The notes beneath the pieces were generated by a model. That model was not told the origin of the DNA and ran no database searches. It saw only the letters and a list, made by a program, of their open reading frames with translations. Shown here piece after piece: positions 22,194 to 33,760 of a stretch of 60,000 nt of DNA (the first letter of the stretch is position 1; the number at the start of each line of letters is the position of its first letter). Both the position numbers and the translations under genes were made by a program. The DNA is from Polytrichum commune (taxonomy: Eukaryota > Streptophyta > Polytrichopsida > Polytrichales > Polytrichaceae), in contig OX485806.1 of the NCBI GenBank assembly GCA_950295325.1, positions 57,223,169 through 57,283,168 of the forward strand. Direction: 5' to 3'.

Positions 22194-25100
22194 ATGGCCC
22201 TGCTTCGTGCTGATCCTCATTCTGTTCCGGTCCTCTTTCCATTAGGTGAAGACGGTCATGCTATAGTCACTTCTACAACATTAAGTTTGAGGTTTCAGTA
22301 TCGTGAGGTCACTGTCTTTGTCGAAGAAGAGGTTTTTGACGATCATACCGGTCTGGTTTCACATGCAATTCGTCAGACTAGAGTTGAGAATGACGTCGAT
22401 GCGTTTTGGTTGCTGAAGCCTGGAAAATATCGCGTATATGGAGTCTCTGAGTCTATGTTTGATTGTTCGACTGAACTTCTAACACCTAGGGAGTCGTCCA
22501 CTATTAGCATTGAGAGACCGTTGTTGTCCAAGGTCAAAATTGAGCCCGGTCTACAGACAATTTATGAGTTGAGTGATGATTCCGACGGCGATGTTGAAGT
22601 CCTAAAATCAGAGAGTCCAGTCCAACCTTCGCTGACTCCAAAAGCAGTTCGCAAGGAAACAACTCCTCATGTTAGTCCCTCTCGTCATTTTGGTCAGGCC
22701 AAGGTTGTCGCAAGTCCTCCTCTCAGTATCGTTCTTTCATTGATGCGCCTTGGAGCTCGTAAGCGGTCCAAAAGCGTGTTGTCTCGAATTAACTTTGATG
22801 CGATCAGACTCCAGCAGGTTGATTACCTTCCCCCTCGTTACGATGGTGACGTTATCTTCGAATTTCCACCTTTAGGTGACCATGGGCAGATTACAAAGGC
22901 CAAGCAGCTTCGAGGAATGGACAGAAGGTACGATGGCCATGCTTGGTTTCGCACAATTACATCCAATATTTAGAATGATCTCAAGCTTTTGTTTCGTACA
23001 TCTTCTTGTTTGGGCCACCTCCGTTGCGACAATCCTGCCTGTGAGTATCTTCAGCGAGACCACATGACTTTTAGCGTGAATGAAACAGAGTGGGAAGGAT
23101 TATCTGAGAAATTGTTTGAAGTAAGGTCCAAGCCTCCCGCTGGGTCGACAGTTGTTTGCAAATCCTGTAATGTCCCTCCCACCTGTGTTGCTCTCTGCAC
23201 TGCCAAGATCTACTATGTTACTGGAACACCTCACATGACGAGGGCTTGTGTGCACTTGGGATCTCACGACCATCCTGTCAAGTCTGGTGATCATCGGGAC
23301 TTCATCGATTTGGCAGACGGCTTGATTGGGGATCAAGTCGAACGCACCCCCTCCGCCACTCGCTCTGCTATTGTGCTTGAAACTGCAAAGGAAGTACTGG
23401 GTCCACTCCTCCTTGCTAAAGAAGGTGACCCACAGAAGATCTTGGAGTTGGACGAGCTGCAAGTTATTTTCGATCGGTGTAAGCACCTAACCTCGCCCAA
23501 CATTCGTAACGCAGTCACCACGTTCAGGACTATGCGTCGCTTTGGAGTCATGGACAGTATTACCAAGTTACGGGGTGCTAGCAATTGGAGGTTCGTGCAG
23601 CAGAATAGGTTTCCAGGGCAAGGAGCGGACATGGACAAGGTCTTTGTGTTCAAGATGTCTGAAGTTGGACCGGGCAGCGGAGTCGACCTGGTCAAACGAA
23701 TGCAACCCGGTGGTGACTTGGAGAACTCCTGGATAATGTTTGACCATGTCAAACGGGTCAGGTCGTGGACGACAATGGCTTGTCATGTGTACGATTCCAC
23801 ATACTGCCGTGTCATGACCATCGCAGTATGCGACATGCAATCTGAAGATGTTGCAGCCCAGTCAGTGGTATGGAAGAACCTAAACGCTCTCATGGTTCAA
23901 CATGGAGTGGACAAAGTTAATTTTAAAGGTTTCATGGCCGACAGTGCCCAAGCGAACTGGAATGCTGTTCGAATCATATACGGAAGTGGAGATGTGTCTG
24001 AGAAGATGGTGGACAGAGAGAGGACTTGTCTTTTCCATTGGACGCAGTCCTTGGAGAAACATACCAAGGCCGATATCCGTCAAGACCTGCAATACCAGCA
24101 TCGAATACTATGCCATCAATACAAGAATGCGAAATCGATGGCAGAGGCAGAGACAAAGTTTCTGGCAATTCGGGCATGGTGGATGTCATTCGGTGCAGCA
24201 ACTGAACAAGCTCTACCCCGACTGGAGCTCTGGCTGGCCTTCTGGCATTTCCGTTACCGCCAATGGGGTGGATTTATGGAGTTGGTAAGTCTATACTTCC
24301 CATCCCCTTGCCTGTATATTTCACTCTTTATAGTTCAACTACAATGATTTCGCCATTAGTCTAATTTAGAGTCTATGGGCATTGCAGAATCTAAATGAAG
24401 CTGAACTAGCGGAAATGCCATCCTGTAACTTGGCTGAATCTATCCATAACAAGTGGAAGCAGCAATCCGGCGATCGAGGCAGCGATCTTTATGTGGCAAC
24501 AGTCGATGATTTCGTGCGTGCTTTCATGCAATGCTCAGCATATTCCCAGTTCTTGAAGGGAGACAACCCTGGAACTGGACCGTCGAAGGAGGAATTGAAG
24601 CTGAGGCGTGCTCAAAGGTCTGCCGCAAAAACAGGAATATCGAAACCGCTGCATGAGGCCATTCTGAAGATGCCTGGTGGTGAGGATTGGTGCACAAGGA
24701 CTCCCCACCTCGAAGGGGAAGAGGTATTTGTTTCTCTGAAGCGTAAACCAGACACTGCTTTCGGTGATGAACATGAATCTCATAGGCCAGACAAAATCAG
24801 TGTATCCCGACCACGCGTCCAAACCAGATCTGCCCGACTTAACGATTCTCCTACTCCTGTGACAATTCCAGATTCTCCCACAACTCCCACAACTGCAGAT
24901 GAAGAGCAGCCGCAACTTCCAACACACGACGCTCTGCAACAGGTGGATCGACACCACGTCACCGCGATTGAGGAGACATTATGCAACCCTGCCCAGTGGC
25001 ACATCGCACGGCTGCCTAAGACATCTGCGAAGGCTTGCTTTGCTTTACAAGCAATTACTAAGAAGAAGTGCGTCGCTCGGATTGTACAAGACGGGAAGAG

Positions 25101-25845
25101 CACCGCTGCACCTACCTACTCAGGCCTCATGGATAACTTTCGGAAGAAGAGATTGGACCCTCAAGACTTTTTTTTTTGCAATGACGACATTGAGAGATGC
25201 GTGAAGGGTACAAAAAGGAGATGGGTGGTCTCAGTCCCGAACGTTCCGGATGTATGGCCTGTTAAGTTGGGGACCAACTTAACCTGCAAAGAGATCCTCG
25301 CTTTAGAAAACGCAGGCTTTAGACTGCCCCAGTGGAAGGAGATGACACCTTCCAGAATTTTTCAGGACCACCTGTTACCTTTGGACTTAGCAAGCTACAC
25401 GACACCTGCATATCCGGATGAGTTTCCCACCCGGCGTTCAGGGAAGTTGATTAGGCGCAACAAGAAGGCCCCGTCAACAAAACACGCCAATAATTGTGCC
25501 TCAGCCCTATCACTGAAAGCCAAAGTGCACAAATTGTGCATGCTTCCAGCCCCTGCCTTAGGATGCATCGTCTCGTTGGATTCCGGCACGCCCCCAAAGG
25601 TTCAGCAATACTACTTGACGATTTCGCAGCTGCCAGCATGCACTTGTCCTAACTTCAAGGAGATGGCGACTAAAGCAATTGGAAAAAAGGGTCAATGGGC
25701 CAACTGCAAGCATTTATACTATTTGTTTACAGTAGTGTGTGGTTTGGACTCAGATTCAAACACGTTCATTCATGCAGCTAGTTTTAGCTTCAACGAAGTG
25801 AAACGAGTTTTGCAGGCTGGTTTATTGAAGTACCTTGACTCTTAG
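22194..25845 (+). CDS. SWIM zinc-finger Mutator-like transposase (one in-frame TAG)
   Basis: Two exons, 22194-24284 and 24388-25845 (GT-AG). ATG 22194 opens the frame. An acidic stretch (YELSDDSDGDVEVL) is followed by a Cys/His cluster (CRCDN-type, CEYLQRDH, CKSCNVPPTC). The transposase core has VFKMSEVGPGSGVDLVKRMQ, WIMFDHVKRVRSWTTMACHV, GFMADSAQANWNAVRIIYG and CLFHWTQSLEKHTK, which fits a DDE core with a C..H motif as in MULEs. Exon 2 ends in a SWIM finger: CTCPNF ... NCKHLYYLF. SWIM fingers bind DNA or protein in MULE and FAR1-type proteins. One TAG at 22971-22973 splits the frame, and the reading continues in the same frame; ATG 22989 could start a shorter protein. It is head-to-head with methyltransferase-like copy 2. 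Superfamily assignment rests on motif order, and the full catalytic triad was not assigned. Confidence 0.7.
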
Positions 25846-26165
25846 AGTTTTCTGTTTCTTTAAAGAAACATATGTATGCAAGATTTTATATAATCATGAT
25901 GTAGTGAGACTAAAAGGGCCACTACAAAATTCCATAAGTGTTAACATTTTTTCTATTCCCTACTTGGAGAGACTACAATAACGTTAAGTGTTAAGTGTTA
26001 ACTGATTGGCTACTCCCCTCTTTGTAATTTTGCCCTCTATATCTGTTAACTTATTATTATATTATATAATACTATACAATACAATATACTGTAACATAAC
26101 ACATGTAATATACTGTCACATACTGTAACATACCCCCCATTTAGAAATTATTAGGGTTTAAGTTA
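25846..26165. other. 3' flank with CACTACAAAA and TAAGTGTTAAC direct repeats
   Basis: 25920 begins CACTACAAAAT, which looks like a CACTA-type terminus, followed by 'taagtgttaac'-like phrases at about 25936 and 25985-26001. No matching inverted end was found downstream of 39.7 kb, so the element it belongs to is undecided. The rest is AT-rich, including repeated 'atactgtaacata'. Confidence 0.4.
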
Positions 26166-26435
26166 TTGACTGCAAGTCCCTCCCTCGTCAACTCAGTGCA
26201 CCCTAGCAGGTTGAGCCAATCTACTAGCGTTCGAATTTTTGAGTGTTACAATGATGTGCAGTCTTCTCTTCAAACTTTACGTCATTATCTTGAGCAGAGG
26301 TCTACTGATGTTATGCATTTGGTCAAGAAATTAGAAAAGTTTGAGAAAGAGATTGATCACCTACATGTGAATCAGCTCCAGCAGACCTCTATAGATGCCT
26401 TCTTCCATCCTAGAGGAGTGGAAATGGAGGAGTGA
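26166..26435 (+). pseudogene. C-terminus of a pogo/Tigger-like transposase with PIP-box
   Basis: The frame encodes a region with LQTLRHYLEQ, a coiled stretch (KLEKFEKEIDHLH) and QQTSIDAFFHP before the stop. QTSIDAFF matches the PCNA-interacting consensus Q-x-x-I/L/M-x-x-F-F. This tail (paired helix, then K/Q-QTxIxxFF) is typical of the pogo/Tigger branch of Tc1/mariner, where pogo is known to bind PCNA. The DDE core and DNA-binding domain are absent upstream, so this is a remnant or last exon. Family call is from the tail only. Confidence 0.5.
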
Positions 26436-26942
26436 AACTCCTCAATTGTATTTTGGAACTTCATTTGGTATTATAATAATATTTTACTTGTGCTACATTT
26501 ATACGTGTTATGTTTTGATTTGTTCAACTTTGTATTTCTATAAGTGTTACAAATGCTCAAGTTAACACCCTACACCATATTTTTCACTAATACAATAACA
26601 TTTTTTCCTGTAATTGTCCACGGCCATAGGACCCACTGTTTACTAAGTTTAGAAAAAAAACTTTACTAAAAATACATTTAGTCTAAAAATATTGTAACCT
26701 TACTGCTCTAAATAACATTTTCATCAAAATATCTCGGAAGTTACCGCTCACCGCTCACCGCTCGCAAAATAGCTTCGTCCATTTGGCTCCCCCCTGCATT
26801 CACAAATTGAGCTCAATGCATGGCCAAGCACAATCTTCCATCAAGCATTTCGTAGCACAATATCTATTATTCTTTATACATTTCGAACTGCAATAAGTCC
26901 ACCTTTGGTTTTAGTTTGTTTAAGAAATTTGAGTGCATTGAT
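26436..26942. repeat. AT-rich spacer with CCGCTCAC minisatellite
   Basis: 26627-26770 carries TAGGACCCACTGTTTACTA and then CCGCTCACCGCTCACCGCTCG, the same arrangement as at 12277-12470. This may be the left end region of the CACTA element or a separate small transposon. No gene is seen. Confidence 0.4.
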
Positions 26943-29900
26943 TCACCGCTGGTGCCTTGTATGATTGGATCCGTGTCCACTTTCAGATTTCAAACGCTTG
27001 ATTTCAGCCCGCAATTGTTGTATGTATTCCTCGTTTGATGCGTTCACCGTGCCATGGCTGATGGAGCCCCTCCTTTTCGAAGCACTCCCCCCAGTTCCGA
27101 TTTCCACACGATGGTTTTGCAATCCAACTTCTGTTGCATATGTGTCCTACGACAAAAAATAATAATAACAATTCCGTGAGCTCTGCTCTACCACTACCTC
27201 ACCACGATTTGAGCAGTTGCCGATGTAAAGTAACATCACACACGACCTACACTCATGTAAGACACCCCGGGTTATTCTATCTTCTGAGTACTTGAAGGGT
27301 CAGCTGCATGCGATTCTAAATTGTCAACTCTGTTACCACCATACTTTGTGCTATTATTGTAGGGCCGAAATTATATTACATGAAGCCACTTTTTCGACAC
27401 TACCAAACTTACTTACAATAATAGTTGCACTCACAGAAACATCTCCATGTGCTTTTCAACTCCATGACAACATTCACATACTGCTTGGGACATATTTCTC
27501 AATCTATACAAAAGTCGCATAGTACATGTATTTTTGCATGCTAGTAGGTAATACAGTTAAGACCTCCATGTACAACAAGTTTCTACATACACGAGGAGTA
27601 CCTACGACACATGGTTGGAGTGACAAATTCTTGTCTTCACATCGTTCTCTATTGGATACTCATGCAATCAAAATAAATTAACTGCTAATTTGCATACATT
27701 CATTTGCCGTGATTTTGTGCAAGTGCCTTTTTGCCTCTCCATGCAACATGTGAGTATTGGTGCGTTCCATTACTAATTCAACTTAAAGAGCCCACAACAT
27801 AGGGGTTCCACCTTTGGAAAAAATTCACATGCTACAACATTAGTTATGCAGAACCCACCTTGTCTGCAGACGACAACAAGTTCTCTGGACTGCCGAGCCT
27901 GTCGCCAGTCTCACCGCCTTCGGAAACTGCTTTGGTTGACTGCGAGGTCATTGAGTTGTCCTCTGACAGTTCTTGCTTGAATCGATTATCTTGTTCCATT
28001 GCATTCTCACGTCTCTTCCTTTTGTATCCTCCATACCCCTTGTCGCGTTTAATTTCCCTTTCCATTTCATCGGGATCTGGAGATCTTCCCAAAATTTCTC
28101 GAAGTCTTTCGCGTACGCCGTTGATCCCCCTTGACCCAGTCCGTCCGTATGTCCTGCGGCATACATTGGCATATCTGCCTTGCTCCAATTTGGCCTCCCG
28201 TTGCTTGCTGGCCTCCAATTTCACAAGCCGCTCCCACACTTCGCGGTCTATGTGAAAGGGTTGGGATCCTCCCTTTCTGATCAACTTGAATAATTCTCCT
28301 CGCTTCTTGGTAACTGCTTTTCCCATCATAGATCTCAGATGATCTTCATTTAGGGTTCCAGAATATTCAAATCTTTCATCCAATCTAGCTTTGAAAGTGG
28401 TCCAAGCCCATATGGTTTACCTTCGGAGTCCAATGTCAAGTAAAAGGGCTTTCGACCATCACGTTGTCGTTTGGCGATGTCTTCTTCGCGTTCTGCTTGT
28501 CTTTGTTGCCGTGTTCGTCTATCCAATACTCCCGCAATAGGTATTTCTTCTGCCTTGACAACGTGTTGCCTTCTGAGTTCCGCCAGTGCAGGACTTTGTG
28601 GATTGGAGGGTATGGAATTATGAGGCGACAATGAGTATGACATTGCACGACCCCTCCTCGGCCATCTACTCCCCCGTTCTGGTGATAGTGACCTCCTGTA
28701 TGACGGCCCACTGTCTATAGAAAGCGACTGGCAACGTCGAGGAATAGGCGATGTGGACGGAGAAATGAGGAATTTTTGATGACCTGTTATCAAAATTGAA
28801 AATACAAGTCCATCAGAATCTTTTGTGTTCTCTAGTAATTTACCGAAACACCCTTCGTATTGGAGGACGTACTGTATGGCCATTAGCTCATTCACATCAG
28901 ATACTACCACGTTCACTTATAGACAAATATGAAGAAATGATTGAATCTCATGTAAATCATAAGCATGGATCCTCTGAAGTCTATTTTTAATGTGCAAACA
29001 AAGATGGTTATTTACCCATTTATCATTCAAATTGCATATAAGAACTTCTGATAATTCGTAAGATGTGTGAAGACATTTAAGTTTCATATACATACCCCGA
29101 TCATTCCGTGAATGATTGCCTTTGTGATATTGGGATTGTGTTTCAATACGTTTCGACTTGTGATATGCAGGACTCCTCGAACAACTGCGAAGTGGGCTCC
29201 TGGAATCATATTTTCGGCTAGGGGAGCCGTACCGACGATGGCGTGGGCTACGGGACGTGTAATCATACAAACGGTGCCTTGTTGTCGTGCGTCCCTCTCT
29301 AGGGGAGTCGCGAAGTTGTGTTTTTCCTCTCCCAGAATGCTGCACATGATAAGGACTTAATGATTATTGCATTTCAGAGTAAGCCTCCTCAAACCTTATT
29401 CATAATTTACGATACATTACCATATATGTGGACAACGCAACTTACCTTTTCGTTGTAGTACTTGCTGGGTGAACGACTGCGCGTATCCCGTCTTTCAACG
29501 TGGTTCCGGTATACTCTACCGGAGGTTTCATATTCCATTTCATCTCGCGCACTTGATTCCCCCCTGTTACCCCTTGTCATGTTGTGCTTACGCTTTGGAG
29601 TATTTGATGCCTCAAGCACATCACAGTCTATGACTTCTGTTTCTGGGATAGACCCAAAGCATTCACCAGGTTTGTCAATGCTCTTCTGGAGCAACGTAGT
29701 AGCATTTTTCCTTGCGAGGTTGACATTCCCTGATTTTTTGAAATCACACGCTGAGTCATGCCGTTTCATTAACCCTATGCTTACTTCATGATATAGTGTC
29801 GTATTTTAACAAAAAATTATGAATAGAATTACTATATAGTCGTGATATAAAATAATCAAACAGCGTTTAGTTATATAGGTAACTACACATTCCCTCCATA

Positions 29901-30530
29901 TGCATGGCATTTACTTAGTTCATGCATAAATGTGAACAAATTCATTTTGAAACAAAGGACTGAGTGCTGGCTAGATATATTTTGCAAATTCTGTTAAAAT
30001 CGGCACTAGTACTAATTGTCCTTGTTCAATCTCATACCTGCTGATACTGGATGTGTGGACGTCTTGGGAAGTGGACTTGGAAATTCAGTTGCCCATACAG
30101 GTGTCACGGCCTCCGGTTCTTTCTCCTTTGCAGCAGTTGTGGTGGTAACCCCGCTCAACTTGTGTGTCCCTGGATTTGATATTGTCCTCACAATTCTCCC
30201 ACACGCCTTTGCATCTTCCTCATTCTTCTTACGCAGTTCCTCTACGTCGGGGATGGGATTCTGTGATCGTCCATTTACTACGTCTAAAGTTGATTTACAC
30301 ATAGGTTTGGCTTTCTGTTTACCCTTCCTGCTGTCGACTGCCTTTCCTGTAGCACTCCTGCGTCCACTAGCACTTGCAACAGACACGCTTGAAGATATGG
30401 GGTCATTTTCTTTCCCTTTCGCAGCGGAGGCTTTCACTGAAGTTCTTGTCTCCCTAGTGCTGGTTGCTAGTGGTTTTTTCCTGTTCGACCAATGTTGGGG
30501 GCGGTCTTCGTTTTCTAAAACCATCACCAT
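26943..30530 (-). CDS. CACTA second protein, Transposase_24-like, with RS-rich segment
   Basis: Minus-strand exons with consistent phases: 30530-30038, 29774-29446, 29339-29096, 28783-27859 and 27146-26943 (stop TGA 26943-26945). The first exon is Ser/Thr/Lys-rich. Exon 3 is rich in RS dipeptides (SRSPRHRRYGSPSRKYDSRS), as in splicing-factor RS domains. Exon 4 carries GKPYGLGPLSK, then after a frame change near 28380 a basic-helical region (REVWERLVKLEASKQREAKL, GRYANVCRRTYGRTGSRGI, REILGRSPDPDE), resembling the plant CACTA Transposase_24 domain. The last exon ends in a coiled coil (YIQQLRAEIKRLKSE). The frame change may be a lesion or an unseen small intron. Its usual role in CACTA elements is binding subterminal repeats. 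Family call is moderate. Confidence 0.55.
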
Positions 30531-31856
30531 GTTACCTGTCGCTCCCTATAGCAAATACAAATGTCAAAAACGGCATCATACAAGAGTGAAAGAATTCTAA
30601 TGTATTCCAAAGACAAAATGCAATTGGATGTGTAATTCTCTCCAGCAATGCTGGCACTTACCTCTGAAATGTCCGCCCACCCTAAACCCTAGACCAAGTC
30701 GACAACCATGCAATTCAATGATGTGAATTCGGTGAGGATTGAAAGCGCTGCAGAGGGCCAAGCCTCGTTGCTGTGGAGGAGCTTTGTTCCGGTAGGGGAC
30801 CTTGAAGTGCAACCAATGGTCAATAAGTTGTTGCAGGGGTGGAGCGAGGAACAAAAGGGTTGATTACGTGCCTCCGCAAGTCGCACAGTTGGAGCATGAA
30901 GCTGACTAAATGAGGGCGACGTGATGCGGGAAGCATTTCTCTTTGAGGTCGTGATGCATTCCTACAACCCTCCTCTCAAGATCTGTGCCTAAGGGTAAGG
31001 GGATGGCCGAGGGTATGAGAACTGCCGCATAGTTGACAGCTGCCGAGGTTGTGAAACAAGAGACGAAGAGGTCTGCCGCAGTGCAGGTGGAGATCGCCAA
31101 AGGAGGAGTCCGGTAGCAACTGCAAGCAGGTGGCCTCAAAGTGTAGGATTTGGGAGATAGGAGTTTGAAGTCCACACGACGCCTCTGTTGGTTGGTGACG
31201 GGCAGTGACGGGCAAAGATGCATTACTTGACTTTCATCCAAGTTCCCAAAAATAGGGTTTAACCAAGGCACGCTTCCCCAAAATGTGGCTTCATACTGCG
31301 CATGCATTTACCTATTGGCCTGCCGCATAGTTTTCCCCTACATCTGCCGCTGCAATTCTAGAAGAACCAGAAGTAAAAGGAGCAGTGGGAGGCACGATAG
31401 CAACTCTTATTCTAAAGTTTGTTATTTCCGGTGTGCATGCAAGCGGCTTAATTTCTACCTGCAACTCGCTTTCGAAAGACGGCTACTACGGTCACTATAG
31501 AAGCGGAGCAATTCACGTTATGGATCACAACAACCCCCCCCCCCCCCCCCCCCAGGTGAGCGATCTCTAATATGTGCATCTATGGTACACAAAGTCATCT
31601 AACCCGCTTGCGGTGCACCACTCTTATGGCAGGGGTCCCACAGTTAGCAAAAAGTTGGGACCACGTCTTACACTGAATTCTCGTGGTGTAGAGTGTCTTC
31701 GAGCAGCTTCTGGTTGCTTTGAATGGTTTTCAGACGCAAAACCTTGTATTCATTTGGTATAGGCATTGCTCTGGCTTCCTCTACGACTGATTAGTTTCCC
31801 TGTTAGTTGCGGTCGTCACACTTAGTGAATTGGGAATGCTGTTGTATGCAGAGGTG
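30531..31856. other. CACTA internal spacer, no intact gene
   Basis: Promoter-side spacer between the divergent genes. No intact frame was recognised. 31534-31553 is a run of 20 C. 31330-31530 has a short coding-like frame on the plus strand (GGTIATLILKFVISGVHASG) that could be another captured gene piece, but I do not recognise it. Confidence 0.45.
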
Positions 31857-32182
31857 TGGTGCAAAAAAAAATGTTGGGATACAAGCAACTCTTCGTGGCT
31901 GCCAAAAAAGCAAATACCGAATTTTGCAACAACTATGCGGACAGGTTCGGGTAAGAAGAAATCATGCTCGCCGCAGTGGAGTTGCTTCTCTCATGAACGT
32001 CGCATTGAATATGTGTTAGCAAGAAGTGTTGTCAATAATTATGATAATCATATGGAGAAAGTTCTGTGTCGTGGTTGCATAAGTGGAAGATATACAATCA
32101 GTAGTTCATATCAGTATACATCTTGTTGATGTTACATTGAATTGGATGATATATGCTATTGTTTCTTGTAATTTACACCGCA

Positions 32183-32560
32183 GTGCATAGATTATCTTGT
32201 TGACCCTACTCCTGCACCCTCTCATGCAGTTAAGCCTACAACTGCCCCCAGGCCCACACCAGCTCTCAGTGCTCATTCAAGTAGCTTCGCAACAAGGAAG
32301 CCAACTTCGGCACTTGGAGCTAAGAAAATTGGTGCAACCAAATCTAGTAGTCTTGGTGATATAAAGAAAATAACTACCAAGGTACATACACAGTCTCAAA
32401 CTTCCGCAACGTAGTGAAGATCTTTATGACCAGAAACCCGTTGAGGTACAGCCTGAACCAACAACATCAACCCCTGTATTTGGCGTGACCACACAGTTGG
32501 CCCCACGGTCATCACATTTTTTGTACGTGGATGATATAACATCAAGCAATGATTATGATA
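32183..32560 (+). pseudogene. Captured ARF-GAP (AGD8/9-like) gene fragment
   Basis: After an acceptor 'ccgcag', the plus strand reads DYLVDPTPAPSH, then SSFATRKPTSALGAKKIGA, then SSLGDIKKITTK. A donor-like GTACAT follows, two stops intervene, and a shifted frame reads EDLYDQKPVEVQPEP and SSHFLYVDDITSSND. This order (RKPT-LGAKK, LYDQKP, then F-YVDD) matches the region after the ARF-GAP zinc finger in plant AGD8/9/10 proteins. The GAP domain itself is absent. Stops and the frame shift mark it as a dead capture. Lying between the two CACTA genes, it fits a Pack-CACTA transduplication. Confidence 0.6.
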
Positions 32561-32717
32561 AAAAAGACTCCAGTTCCCTTCCAATATTCTTGCAATCCTT
32601 GTGTGCAAGGATTATGCTTGCAACAAGCTTGTTTAATATATTGGGTTTTGCTAGCACCATTAAGAGGTGCATATTAGAAAATTATAAGCTCATATCCCCC
32701 TCCACCTTGGACGCACT

Positions 32718-32791
32718 TGGGGCCCCAGTTCCTACACTCGGGGCCCGAAGTGCTACAGCTGGGGCCCCAGTTGAGACACTTTGGGGCCCCA
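32718..32791. repeat. Cluster of four GGGGCCCC palindromes
   Basis: TGGGGCCCCA at 32718-32727, TCGGGGCCCGA at 32738-32748, CTGGGGCCCCAG at 32759-32770 and TGGGGCCCCA at 32782-32791. They are spaced 20-23 bp and separated by related 'agt(t)-aca/aga-cact' phrases. A short tandem array made of palindromes. Confidence 0.85.
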
Positions 32792-32829
32792 GTTGTAGCA
32801 CTTTTAATTCTTTTGTTTAGGCAAACAAT

Positions 32830-33760
32830 GTCAAGAATTTCCAAAAAATTTAGGCAGACTTGTAATTAATTATTTTCTGCCCAAGCTGCTAGTAACCTAC
32901 GGTATTGACAGGAGATTCCTTTTGTTCACAAGCAAATTACCTACTATTCTGGGTAATTACTTGCTTCTAACTAAACCTGCTTTTATTATTGATGGGATGC
33001 CATGTGAAAGCATTTTTGTAACGTGAGGAGAGAAATGCATAATTTTCTTTAGGCCTGGCAAAGACAGAAAATTCATGATTGGGATGCTCCACATAACAAC
33101 AGTTGGAGATCCTGTTCGAGTGATATTGTGCCCTGAAATGGACCCTTCTTGCTTTCTTTTGGACTTGTAGATGAGGGCCACCAGCCATTAAATTGGGGGG
33201 GGGGGGGTGAATTGACAGTGCCGAACCCCTGCATCTGCGCATGACACGCAAGCAAGTGAGTTGAACTGGTAAGCATTCAGCTTTTTAAATATATTGATCT
33301 TATGATTTATTCATTTATTTTTCAGCATTTCATTCTACTGCTACAAAGTAGAAATTTCATTCACATTACTAGGACACAAATCTGATTTCGCATTCCTACT
33401 TATGCGCAGGTTTCCTTTTGAAGAAATGGTGCTAGGTGGATGTCAAATTTGAGTCCAATTTTGAACAGCGGACGCATTACTTGACTTCGGAGTTTCCGTG
33501 ATTGCCAGGTGCAAGCTCAAACTTTTGTTGCCAATTCTGTTCTCAGGACACTATGACTGCGGATGTAAAAATGCTCTTAAGAAGTGAACTCATAAAATTA
33601 AGCAAGCAAAAAATCTCCAAAAATCACTACACTTAGAGAATTAAACTTCAACCAATCACAAAGAATTTCATCCGTAGGTTGCCAATATCTTATTCGCAAT
33701 TGAATTACAATATAGTTTTGAAATTCACGTTTCAGATAGAACTAATTCATAATTTTGCAG
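32830..33760. other. CACTA internal sequence upstream of TNP2
   Basis: AT-rich, no recognisable gene. A G-run lies at about 33197-33207. Likely 5' UTR or intron of TNP2. Confidence 0.4.

Noticed and set aside
25920-25930. CACTACAAAAT as the left end of the CACTA element
   Set aside because: No inverted partner was found beyond 39.7 kb, and a pogo-like exon lies between it and the CACTA genes; left undecided.
31534-31553. C- and G-runs (also 2206, 4150, 12763, 13381, 33197 and 40771) as quadruplex sites
   Set aside because: They are single homopolymer runs without the spaced G-tracts of a typical quadruplex; ordinary low-complexity sequence.
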